From Paenibacillus_AR mesotrionivorans (lineage in GTDB: Bacteria > Bacillota > Bacilli > Paenibacillales > NBRC-103111), in the NCBI RefSeq assembly GCF_046098205.1, contig NZ_JBJURJ010000004.1, positions 310,001 to 374,000 on the forward strand: 64,000 nucleotides of DNA, read 5' to 3'. Position 1 is the first letter of the stretch. Each line of letters opens with the position of its first letter. Position numbers and translations under genes: made by a program. The notes under the pieces are model-generated. The model searched no databases and was not told the origin of the DNA. It saw only the letters and a program-made list of their open reading frames with translations. Positions 1 through 7,587 of the stretch are shown in pieces.

Positions 1-942
1 CCGTTAAAGGTGCCGGTGGAGGAGGATTTCGCCAGGCGGGAGGAAGCGGGGGAATGGGCGGGCTTCGATACGTCGAGGATTGTGTTTGAGGGGAATGCCA
101 CCCAAACCGGATTTTATGAGCAGGTCAAGGCCTACCGGCATGAGGATGAGCTGCCGGAGCTGATTATCTCCCCGGGCATCAGCAGCTTTTTTCATTCGGA
201 TTTCCGGGAAAAATTCCTGGAGCGCGGCGTGTTTGCGGATGTGACGGACGGCTGGAGGGGCAATCCCCGTTTTGGCAATCTGGAGCTGGTTGATCCGAAG
301 GGCTGGTATACGGTGCTTTGTGTGAACCCGCTGGTGATGGTGGCGGATCTGACCCGTTTGGACGGCCTGCCTGTTCCACGGTCCTGGGCAGAGCTGCTGA
401 AGCCCGAGTGGAGCCGGAGGGTGAATATGCGGGGCAAAAACAACAAGGATTTTTGCGAAACCACGCTGCTGACCCTTCGCCATGTTTTTGGCCCGGAGGC
501 GGTGGAGCGGTTCGGAGAGTCTGTGAAGGATGGGCTGCATCCTGCCCAAATGGTTAAGCTGGCGGGCACGGGACATGCCGATGCGCCTGCGGTATCGGTG
601 ATGCCGTATTTTTATGCCAAAACCATTCCCCGCAAGGACAAAACCGCCATTATCTGGCCGGAGGAGGGAGCTATCGCAAGTCCGGTGTTCCTGTTGGCCA
701 AAGCCGCGTCGCGTGAGCGCCTCCAGCCGCTGACGGATTATCTCACAGGACCCGGAGTGTCGGCCTTGTACGAAAATGCCTGCTTCCCCGCCCTGAACCC
801 TTCGGTGGAGAGCAAACTGCCGCCCGATGCCAAGCTGATGTGGATGGGTTGGGATTTGGTGTGGCATGAGGATATCGGATCGGTGAAGCTGGACACGGAG
901 GAACGTTTCATGAGGGGCTACTGCAAGGGGCGGAGCCTATGA
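1..942 (+). CDS. ABC transporter substrate-binding protein, 5' end outside window
   Basis: The frame is open from base 1, so the gene begins upstream and no signal peptide or true start is visible. The 313 visible residues read like a type-2 periplasmic binding protein of the iron/thiamine/spermidine group: a hinge-like run VMVADLTRLDGLPVPRSW near residue 115, then a long second lobe with YFYAKTIPRKDKTAIIWPEEG. The stop overlaps the next ATG by 4 bp (ATGA), so it is translationally coupled to the GTPase gene. With that GTPase and the ABC ATPase downstream it probably forms an uptake or metal-handling system. The ligand is not identifiable. The lobes and family are a fold-level judgement; the coupling is seen directly. 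Confidence 0.72.
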   Translation, partial: PLKVPVEEDFARREEAGEWAGFDTSRIVFEGNATQTGFYEQVKAYRHEDELPELIISPGISSFFHSDFREKFLERGVFADVTDGWRGNPRFGNLELVDPKGWYTVLCVNPLVMVADLTRLDGLPVPRSWAELLKPEWSRRVNMRGKNNKDFCETTLLTLRHVFGPEAVERFGESVKDGLHPAQMVKLAGTGHADAPAVSVMPYFYAKTIPRKDKTAIIWPEEGAIASPVFLLAKAASRERLQPLTDYLTGPGVSALYENACFPALNPSVESKLPPDAKLMWMGWDLVWHEDIGSVKLDTEERFMRGYCKGRSL

Positions 943-1649
943 AGCTGATTACGTTGGCCGGGCCTCCCTCCAGCGGCAAAACCTCTGTACTCCTGCGCAT
1001 TATTGAAGCGCTGAGTGAAGCGGGAAAACGCACGGGCGTAGTTAAATTTGATTGTATGGCCACCTTTGACGACAGGCTATACCAGGAAAAGGGAATTCCT
1101 GTTCTGGTTGGGCTGTCCGGGAATCTGTGCCCTGACCATTATTTTGTTACCAATATTGCCTCCTGTTTAGAGTGGGGAAGCTCCATAGGGGCGGATATGC
1201 TGATTACGGAAAGCGCCGGGCTGTGCAACCGCTGCTCGCCTTACATCCGGCAGGTCCAGTCGGTCTGCGTCATTGACCATCTGTCTGGGCTCAACACCCC
1301 TGCCAAAATCGGGCCTATGCTCAAGCTGGCGGATACGGTGATTCTCACCAAGGGGGATATTGTCTCCCAGGCAGAGCGGGAGGTGTTCCGCTACCGGGTG
1401 CGGAAGGCCAATCCCAAGGCGGAGATTATTCCGATGAATGGGCTTACCGGACAGGGAAAGGAAAGGGCGAGGGATGTGTTTTTGACGGCGCCGGAGGTAG
1501 AGTCGCTGGATGGCTCCAAGCTGCGGTTTTCCATGCCTGCGGCGGTGTGCTCCTACTGTCTGGGGGAAACCAGGATTGGTGAGGATGCCCAGATGGGCAA
1601 TGTACGGAAGCTGTGGACGCCTGCAGAGGAGGGGGAGGCTGGGGGTTGA
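939..1649 (+). CDS. CobW/HypB/UreG-type nucleotide-binding GTPase
   Basis: A 236-residue cytosolic P-loop protein. Walker A is GPPSSGKTS at residues 8-16. A switch-like ADMLITESAGLCNRCSP follows near 85-101 and carries two cysteines, and an NKxD-like TKGD sits at about 138. The C-terminus has CSYCLGETRIG (about 205-215), a possible metal-binding Cys pair. HypB, UreG and CobW relatives use GTP hydrolysis to deliver nickel, zinc or cobalt to enzymes or transporters. Start is fixed by the 4-bp overlap with the binding-protein gene. The neighbours suggest it serves the same metal or metal-complex system. The substrate metal cannot be told from sequence; hydrogenase and urease genes are absent here, so it is not simply HypB or UreG. 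Confidence 0.75.
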   Translation: MKLITLAGPPSSGKTSVLLRIIEALSEAGKRTGVVKFDCMATFDDRLYQEKGIPVLVGLSGNLCPDHYFVTNIASCLEWGSSIGADMLITESAGLCNRCSPYIRQVQSVCVIDHLSGLNTPAKIGPMLKLADTVILTKGDIVSQAEREVFRYRVRKANPKAEIIPMNGLTGQGKERARDVFLTAPEVESLDGSKLRFSMPAAVCSYCLGETRIGEDAQMGNVRKLWTPAEEGEAGG

Positions 1650-1773
1650 GGGCGGCGGCAGGTGTCTTGAGTGCATCCCCCGTCCGATGCTCCCAGGCAC
1701 CTCATCGTGCGGATAGGCGTCATGGCGATTTGCAGCTTCCATACCACAAAACTAACAAGGAGGCAGAATCATC

Positions 1774-2799
1774 ATGGAACAGGTGCAATCCATTACCATC
1801 TGCGGCGGCCGTGACAAAAACGGGCAGCCCGAGGACTGCCGGCTCCACCTTGTTCCGGGGGACATTGCGGCTGTGGTTGGCCCCACCGGTTCGGGCAAAA
1901 GTCGGTTGCTGGCGGATATCGAGTACCTGGCCCAGCGGGATACCCCCAGCGGCAGGCAGATATTGTTGAACGGCCAGCCCCCTGACCCGGCGGAGCGGTT
2001 CGGCATCGGTACCAAGCTCATCGCCCAGCTGTCGCAAAATATGAATTTTGTGCTGGATGCCACGGTGGGGGAGTTTATTGCCATGCACGCGGCTTGTCTG
2101 GAGCTAGAGGAGCCGGGAGGGAGCTTGTCAACTGAAACAGGAGTAGAGCAGGCGGGAATCGGCTCGCGAACCGGTTTTTCTGCGGGTGGGCACGGTGCGG
2201 GACGGGCAGAAGCTCTAGAGGGTAAAGGGAGTTATGGGGCGGGACAGACAGAGGCTGGGGAGGGTAAAGGGAGTTGTGGAGCGGGACAGACAGAGGCTGG
2301 AGTTGGTAAAGAGAGCTGTTCCAAAGCTTACGTGGAGGCGAGTGAGGTTGGGTTCGTCTCCCAAAGCGGCGGCCGGAGTCTGGCGGAGCAGGTGCTGGAG
2401 CAGGCCAACCGGCTGGCGGGGGAGGCCTTTACGCTGGACACACCGCTTACGGCGCTGAGCGGCGGGCAATCCCGGGCGTTGATGATAGCCGATACGGCCA
2501 TTCTTTCCGACTCGCCCATCGTGCTGATCGACGAGATCGAAAATGCCGGCATCGACAAACGGCTGGCCCTGGAGATTCTGGTGGACCGCCAAAAGATTGT
2601 GATCATGGCTACGCATGATCCGATTCTCGCCTTATCCGGGCATTACCGGCTGGTGCTGGGTAACGGCGCCTTGAAGGGTGTGCTGAAAACGGAGGCGGGT
2701 GAGCTGGAGCTGCTGGAGGAGCTGCGTGCAGCCGATTTGCGGCTGGCGGCCATCCGCCGGGCGCTGCGGGCAGGGGAGCGGCTTCATCCGGGGGTGTAA
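1774..2799 (+). CDS. ABC transporter ATP-binding protein with low-complexity insert
   Basis: A 341-residue ATPase. Walker A GPTGSGKS is at residues 36-43, the signature LSGGQSRA at about 228, Walker B IVLIDEIEN at about 249 and the switch histidine ATHDP at about 286. Ribosome site AAGGAGG at 1757-1763 supports the ATG. Between the Q-loop region and the signature lies a Gly/Glu-rich stretch (about residues 113-190) built on a 42-bp tandem repeat, which ordinary ABC ATPases lack. It follows the binding protein and GTPase after a 124-bp gap, so the three probably act together. No membrane permease is visible downstream; it may lie upstream of the window. The ATPase call is secure; the transported substrate is unknown. 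Confidence 0.82.
   Translation: MEQVQSITICGGRDKNGQPEDCRLHLVPGDIAAVVGPTGSGKSRLLADIEYLAQRDTPSGRQILLNGQPPDPAERFGIGTKLIAQLSQNMNFVLDATVGEFIAMHAACLELEEPGGSLSTETGVEQAGIGSRTGFSAGGHGAGRAEALEGKGSYGAGQTEAGEGKGSCGAGQTEAGVGKESCSKAYVEASEVGFVSQSGGRSLAEQVLEQANRLAGEAFTLDTPLTALSGGQSRALMIADTAILSDSPIVLIDEIENAGIDKRLALEILVDRQKIVIMATHDPILALSGHYRLVLGNGALKGVLKTEAGELELLEELRAADLRLAAIRRALRAGERLHPGV
2194..2319 (+). repeat. 42-bp tandem repeat inside ABC ATPase gene
   Basis: Three head-to-tail copies of a 42-bp unit (2194-2235, degenerate; 2236-2277; 2278-2319) encode 14-residue units of the form GAGQTEAGEGKGS. The length is a multiple of three, so the ATPase frame is kept. Confidence 0.9.
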
Positions 2800-2940
2800 C
2801 CGGCACAGAAAGCGGTGGTCGATGCTGCATGGGGAGTGGGGGCCTGGAATGGGGTAACGGGCATTAGGCGTACGCCATCGTTTCACCATACGCCATCGTT
2901 TCAGCTTGCGCTGTCCGTGAAGTTGCCGCTGCTCGTGAAG

Positions 2941-3139
2941 CATGTACTGGCTCCCGAAGCATGTACTGGCTCCCGAAGCATGTACTGGCTCCAGAAGCAT
3001 GTACTGCTCCTAAAACATGTACTCCTCCCGAAAGCATGCCCTCCCCGGGAAGCATAAGCAGTTCCTGAAGCTATTGCTGCCCTAAAGCATGAGCTGTCCC
3101 GGAAGCATTCACTGTCTCTAAGCATGCGCTGTCCATGAA
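2941..3139. repeat. Eleven-unit degenerate 17-19 bp tandem repeat
   Basis: Units begin CATGTACTGGCTCCCGAAG. The first three are nearly identical and eight later units decay in sequence but keep a CAT start and an AAG/AAA end. Just upstream (about 2870-2905) an 18-bp word containing CGCCATCGTTTCA is also duplicated. No gene is supported in 2800-3736. Confidence 0.88.
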
Positions 3140-3141
3140 TA

Positions 3142-3181
3142 AAAGCGGCAGAACGGGCCTGGTGCCTCGTCCTGCCGCTTT
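3142..3181 (+). terminator. Hairpin, possible terminator
   Basis: AAAGCGGCAG pairs with CTGCCGCTTT across a 20-base loop region. There is no clear T-run on either side, so termination is uncertain; it may mark the end of transcription from the ABC ATPase gene. Confidence 0.4.
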
Positions 3182-3236
3182 GGCTGGTTGGTTCTGGAGC
3201 AGTATAATAAGGTGTACGTGCAAGGGGGAAATGATA

Positions 3237-3427
3237 GCGGACAACAAATGTATGCTAAACCGCCGGGAGTGGGGCAATCCGGGCAAATAAGATACATGTT
3301 TTGTATGCTATTGAGCCAAAACCGGCTCAAAACAGGATGAAAAATATCAATAGCATACATTGTATGGCGCTTACATGGCTGCTGGAGGCGGGTATGGAGC
3401 CAATAGCATACATTGTTTGGCGCTTAC
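3237..3427. repeat. Four-arm intergenic element (A-A-A'-A'), copy 1
   Basis: Arms start at about 3237, 3290, 3347 and 3400. The two left arms read roughly ACAAATGTATGCTA and TGTTTTGTATGCTATTG; the two right arms are the inverted form CAATAGCATACATTGT. Each right arm continues into TGGCGCTTAC. A small perfect hairpin GAGCC-AAAACC-GGCTC lies just after the second arm. Total length is 191 bp. Confidence 0.8.
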
Positions 3428-3475
3428 ATGCTGCGACGGTGTGACAATTATGCTGGGTGTAGCGGGTATGAAGAT

Positions 3476-3600
3476 CGTGACGAGTGTTACGCGTATGACG
3501 GGTGTAACGGATGTGACGAGCGAGACGAGCGTTACGGATGTGACGGTGTGACGAGCGTAACGGGCCTATCGGGTGTAACGAACGTCACGGACGTACGCGA
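3476..3600. repeat. Imperfect short tandem repeat (GTGACG/GTAACG words)
   Basis: About 125 bp made of repeated words such as GTGACGAGC, GTTACGGAT and GGTGTAACG with a loose 9-12 bp period. It lies between the four-arm element and the pyruvate kinase 3' end and shows no coding signature. Confidence 0.6.
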
Positions 3601-3699
3601 CACATGAATGTGGCCGGGCGCACGGTGTGTACGCTGGCCGGAGTATGTCGGTGTGTGTTGTGGCTATTCGTACTGCCTCATGTCTCGCCCCGCGCCAAC

Positions 3700-3729
3700 A
3701 GGCAGGCCGCCTCTTCCGGCGGCCTGCCT
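3700..3729 (-). terminator. Strong hairpin after pyruvate kinase
   Basis: A 12-bp perfect stem (AGGCAGGCCGCC with GGCGGCCTGCCT) and 6-base loop begin 7 bp past the pyk stop. There is no T-tract, so it may work as a 3'-end stabiliser or a weak terminator. Confidence 0.6.
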
Positions 3730-3736
3730 ATGCAGC

Positions 3737-5167
3737 TTACAGCGCGTCGCCCACGTGGTGGATACGCAGCAGGTTGGTGGTTCCGGTGGCACCCGCCGGA
3801 ACGCCTGCGGTAACCACTACCAGGTCGCCGTCCTGCAGATGGCCGGCGGCCTTGGCCAGCTCCACAGCGGCCAGAATGGCCTCGTCCGTGCTGGCCACCT
3901 GCTCCTTGCGGAGCACGGGGATTACACCCCAGGACACGGTCAGCGCATGAAGCACGCTGGATTTGGAGGAAACGGCGATCACCGGCGCCTTGGGCTTGTG
4001 CTTGGCGATCATCCGGGCGGTAAAGCCGCTTTCGGTCAGCGCCAGAATTGCCTTGGCACCCAGCTCCAGTGCGGCTTGCGCTACGGCTTGACCGATTGCC
4101 CCGGTTACGTCGTGGGTTTTGCGGTCAGCCTGCAGGGTCAGCCAACTGTAGCTGTCTAATGCACCCTCTGCCTTGGCGGCGATACGAGCCATGGTTTCCA
4201 CGGACTCCAGCGGATACTTGCCTGCGGCGGACTCGCCGGAGAGCATAACCGCATCGGTGCCGTCGAACACGGCGTTGGCCACGTCGCCTGCTTCCGCACG
4301 GGTGGGGCGGGGGTTCTGCTGCATGGACTCCAGCATATGAGTCGCGGTGATAACAGGTTTGCCGGCCAGGTTACAGCGGCGGATCATATCCTTTTGAACC
4401 AGGGGAACATCTTCAACGGGAAGATCTACACCCAGGTCGCCACGGGCGACCATAATGCCGTCGGCTACAGAGATGATGGCGTCGAGATTTTCCACACCCT
4501 CATCGTTTTCAATCTTGGCGATAACCTGGATATGGCCGGCGCCCAGCTCGTCCAGGATATGCTTGATCTCCAGAATATCCTCGGCCTTGCGCACGAAGGA
4601 TTGGGCGATAATATCAATCTTCTGCTCCACGCCGTACTTGATATGGCGGATATCCTTTTCGGTGACGCCGGGCAGGCTGGTTTTGACGCCGGGAACATTG
4701 ACGCCCTTGCGGGGCTTCAGACGGCCGCCGTTTCTAATCAGACAGGTGATCTCGGTGCCTTCAGCCTTCACGACCTCCAAACGGACCAGACCGTCGTCGA
4801 TCAGGATGATGCCGCCGGGCTTCACGTCCTGGGGCAGCTGTTTATAAGTAACATGAATACGTTCTTTGGTGCCAAGCACTTCTTCGGTGGTGAGGGTGAC
4901 GTGTTCGCCGGGAACCAGCTCTACGAAGGCCTCTTCCATCTTGCCGATGCGGATTTCGGGACCTTTGGTATCGATGAGGACAGCCACATAGGCATTCTCG
5001 GCGGCTGCCGCTTCCCGAATGTTGCGGATACGGGCGGTATGCTCCTCCGGCTCGCCGTGTGCGAAGTTCAACCGGGCCACGCTCATGCCTGCGCGAATCA
5101 GCTTGCGCAGCATCTCCGGACTTTCGCTGGCCGGTCCGATGGTACAGACAATTTTCGTTTTACGCAT
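3737..5167 (-). CDS. pyk: Pyruvate kinase (short form)
   Basis: A 476-residue pyruvate kinase converting phosphoenolpyruvate and ADP to pyruvate and ATP in glycolysis. N-terminal KTKIVCTIGPAS, the ADP/metal region VLIDTKGPEIR (about 63-73), the catalytic lysine motif IAKIEN (about 217-222), MVARGDLGVDLP (about 239-250) and the TATHMLESM segment are all intact. It lacks the extra PEP-utiliser-like domain that extends Bacillus Pyk to about 585 residues, so it is the short type; a second, long enzyme may exist elsewhere in the genome (inference). Ribosome site AAGGAG sits upstream. It is divergent from a LysR gene with a 132-bp shared spacer, and a strong hairpin follows its stop. Confidence 0.96.
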   Translation of the reverse strand: MRKTKIVCTIGPASESPEMLRKLIRAGMSVARLNFAHGEPEEHTARIRNIREAAAAENAYVAVLIDTKGPEIRIGKMEEAFVELVPGEHVTLTTEEVLGTKERIHVTYKQLPQDVKPGGIILIDDGLVRLEVVKAEGTEITCLIRNGGRLKPRKGVNVPGVKTSLPGVTEKDIRHIKYGVEQKIDIIAQSFVRKAEDILEIKHILDELGAGHIQVIAKIENDEGVENLDAIISVADGIMVARGDLGVDLPVEDVPLVQKDMIRRCNLAGKPVITATHMLESMQQNPRPTRAEAGDVANAVFDGTDAVMLSGESAAGKYPLESVETMARIAAKAEGALDSYSWLTLQADRKTHDVTGAIGQAVAQAALELGAKAILALTESGFTARMIAKHKPKAPVIAVSSKSSVLHALTVSWGVIPVLRKEQVASTDEAILAAVELAKAAGHLQDGDLVVVTAGVPAGATGTTNLLRIHHVGDAL

Positions 5168-5270
5168 TACTCTCCACTCCTTGTCCGTGTTTAGTGCTTG
5201 TGAATTTTTTCTCTATCTCTTAGAATAAAGGAAAAGCAATCATAAGAAAAATATATATTTTTTCGTTTTT

Positions 5271-5284
5271 CATCAATTTTGATG
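5271..5284. promoter_or_regulatory. Palindrome in pyk-lysR divergent spacer
   Basis: CATCAA-TT-TTGATG, with 6-bp perfect arms, lies 15 bp before the LysR gene start in an AT-rich spacer. LysR proteins often bind such dyads to autoregulate, so it is a candidate operator. No footprint-type evidence can be read from sequence. Confidence 0.4.
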
Positions 5285-5299
5285 TAGGAAGCAGGTGTA

Positions 5300-6220
5300 A
5301 TGATGAATTTGCACGCCCTGAGGATTTTCCATACCGTTGCGGAAAAAGGGGGAGTGACCCGGGCTTCGGAGGATTTGCTGATCAGCCAGCCGGCAGTGAC
5401 CGCCCAGGTGCGCAATCTGGAGAAGGAGCTGGGGTTTGCGCTGCTGGCTCCCAAGGGCCGGGGAGCGCTCCTGACGGACGGGGGCAGGCTGGTGGCGGAT
5501 TATGCCAAACGGCTGTTTGCCCTGGAGCGGGAGATTGAGTCGGGCATCCGGGAGTACAAGGCCGGCTTCAGCGGCGTGCTGCGGATTGTAGCTACCTATC
5601 TGCCTGCCAACCTGCTTTTGCCTGAATGGCTGGCACGCTACAAGCAGGAGCATCCCCAGGTGGAGGTGGTGCTGACCACCGTAAATTCCCGGGAGGCGGT
5701 GGAGCAACTGCTTCATTATGACGCAGAGGTGGCGGTGTACGGGGGCGGCTGGGAAGAGCAGCCGGGGATTGCCTGGGAGCAGCTGCTGGAGGACGAGCTG
5801 TGGTTTATTGTTCCCAACAGCCATCCTTATGCAGGCCAGGAAATCTCTTTGGCGGAGATGATGAAGGTTCCTTTTATATTGAGAGAGGAAGGCAGCTCCA
5901 CCCGGGAGCGGCTCTTCTCGCTGTGCCGGGCGCTGAATGTGAATCCGCCCAAGGTAGGCCTGCAGTTTAATGGTGTGGGCGAGGCGGTGCGTGCGGTTAT
6001 TGCCGGGTACGGAGCGAATTTTATCTCCTCCATGGCGGTGCGCGACTATGTGGAGCGCAAGGAGGTATCCCGGGTGTTTGTCCGGGGCTTGACACTGATG
6101 AATCCCATCGCGGTATGTACCCGCAAGGAGGAGATGCTGTCCCCTGTGGCGGAAGCCTTCGTAGGGCTGATCCGCGGCGAGGTGAAATGGTGGCAAAAAC
6201 GCCCCAGGGGCGGGGTATAA
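5300..6220 (+). CDS. LysR-family transcriptional regulator
   Basis: A 306-residue LysR regulator. The N-terminal winged helix-turn-helix is LHALRIFHTVAEKGGVTRASEDLLISQPAVTAQV in outline (residues 4-38), followed by a linker helix and a periplasmic-binding-like effector domain from about residue 92 (LRIVATYLPANLLLPEWL onward). Two ATGs at 5300 and 5303 are possible starts; the upstream GTAGGAAG is a modest ribosome site. It is divergent from pyruvate kinase, and the shared spacer contains a small dyad. The domain resembles CysL/CbbR-like members, but the inducer and target genes are not determined. A good terminator follows at 6298. Confidence 0.9.
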   Translation: MMNLHALRIFHTVAEKGGVTRASEDLLISQPAVTAQVRNLEKELGFALLAPKGRGALLTDGGRLVADYAKRLFALEREIESGIREYKAGFSGVLRIVATYLPANLLLPEWLARYKQEHPQVEVVLTTVNSREAVEQLLHYDAEVAVYGGGWEEQPGIAWEQLLEDELWFIVPNSHPYAGQEISLAEMMKVPFILREEGSSTRERLFSLCRALNVNPPKVGLQFNGVGEAVRAVIAGYGANFISSMAVRDYVERKEVSRVFVRGLTLMNPIAVCTRKEEMLSPVAEAFVGLIRGEVKWWQKRPRGGV

Positions 6221-6297
6221 CCAGCTTGAAGACGGTCAGCCGCGGCTTGGACTAGCGGTAAATCACGCGTGCCTGCGACCAGGACAATAACGATAAG

Positions 6298-6335
6298 AAA
6301 CGCCTTCCGGATTTTGCGGAAAGGCGTTTATTCTT
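6298..6335 (+). terminator. Rho-independent terminator after lysR
   Basis: AAACGCCTTCCG pairs with CGGAAAGGCGTTT, followed by ATTCTT. It lies 78 bp after the LysR stop. Confidence 0.75.
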
Positions 6336-6386
6336 GTGTTCAGATATTCCTTTACTTGGTATAATCAGGGAATAAGGAGACCCCGG

Positions 6387-7343
6387 ATGAAAGCGGCTAA
6401 GCCATGGCTGATGTTTGTTCTGCTGGGAGGGATGCTGGCCGCAGGCGGCTGTGAGGAGAATGGGGAAGGACAGTCTGGGGAATGGCCCCGACGTATGGGC
6501 AATGTCCCGGAATGGGCCTTCACCTTCATCCGCTGCTTCCGGTTTTTCTCTGCCCCCTACCTTAGGCGAACCGTCCCCCGAAGCAATAAACAGCACTATC
6601 GGCTGAGGCCGCAATGCCCGCCTTTAAGCCTTACCTGACGGAAACGGAGAATGGCCTGCGATTGGAGTGGGATACAACCCTCCATCCCGACGTAACCATT
6701 ATGCAGACACTGGTTTCCCCGGAGGCGAACAAGCTTGCGGTTCATCTTGTAAGGCGTCTTGCATACGTTAAGGGAAGGGAACATTTTCTCATGGATGCCG
6801 TGATTGTGGACCCCGCCGGAAACAGCCTGCGGACCGTTCCCCTTGCGGATGTGCTGATGAATGACGGGATGGACAGCTACACCGGAAGTTCCTTGCGGTG
6901 GGACATGGTTTTGACCGGGAGGAAAGACTTATTCTCACAATGCCGGCAACGCGGCAGGGCATGAATGCAGTACGACGTGCAGGCTTTCGATATCCGGACA
7001 GGCATAACCTCTCTTCCCGTGCAAAATGTGATCCCTGATCCGAGCTAACGGGCTGGCTGGCGGACAGCGGCGCGGCGGCTGCTCATTGACCGAAAGACCC
7101 GTTGTTATATGGCGCAAGGGGAGGAGTTTGAAGATACAGGAAAACAAGGAGAGCATTTTATTCTGGTATCCAACCCCGGCCAGGAGCCAATCCCCTGGAC
7201 AGTGTCATATCCAGGAGACTCTATAACCCTGTATGACTATTTTCCGGCCACTCAACGAACCCACCACACCCGCCTTCGCGGCAACGAGTATAGAAGCGGA
7301 TATTGTCTATGATTCCGAAGAGGGATATATACATCTGAAATGA
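6387..7343 (+). pseudogene. Decayed lipoprotein gene
   Basis: A good ribosome site (AAGGAG, 7-bp spacing) precedes ATG 6387, which opens a clear lipoprotein signal MKAAKPWLMFVLLGGMLAAGGC. The protein-like reading then jumps frames: 6387-about 6480, then a second frame to about 6606, a third (6614-6930; LTETENGLRLEWDTTLHPD), another with YDVQAFDIRTGITSLPV near 6965-7045, then 7109-about 7250 (HFILVSNPGQEPIPWTVSYP), and a last shift to LNEPTTPAFAATSIEAD ending at TGA 7341-7343. At least four frameshifts and an internal stop make a functional product unlikely. The intact ancestor was probably a secreted, lipid-anchored protein of about 315 residues. Sequencing error is unlikely to explain so many breaks in one gene. 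Confidence 0.75.
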
Positions 7344-7398
7344 TTCTCGGTCATGTTGGCCATTTATTCAAGTTTTCTGAAAAACCATGTAAAGATAC

Positions 7399-7427
7399 TT
7401 GACATAAAAATGGGGCGAGACTACACT
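7399..7427 (+). promoter_or_regulatory. SigA-type promoter for the ATP-grasp operon
   Basis: TTGACA (7399-7404), 17-bp spacer, TACACT (7422-7427). It lies about 160 bp before the ATP-grasp start. The 7344-7587 gap shows nothing else I can support. Confidence 0.65.
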
Positions 7428-7587
7428 TATTCTTATAAAACTATAGAATCTACACTTTATTCCTTTTTGAACCCGCAATTTTATGTCATGTTTATGTTAT
7501 ATAGTGCTGAAATCGGATTGTTGAGGCGGTCGGAATGTTTCCCCGTGCGGATGATGGACGTTTTTTATATGAAGGGGGCTTGAAGCT

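Noticed and set aside
10..942. Complete gene starting at base 10
   Set aside because: The frame is open to base 1 and no signal peptide is present, so the true start lies outside the window.
3237..3427. CRISPR array
   Set aside because: The arms are inverted pairs, spacers are few and there are no cas genes.
7353..7583. 76-codon frame before the ATP-grasp gene
   Set aside because: It covers the promoter and leader of that gene and has no ribosome site or family.
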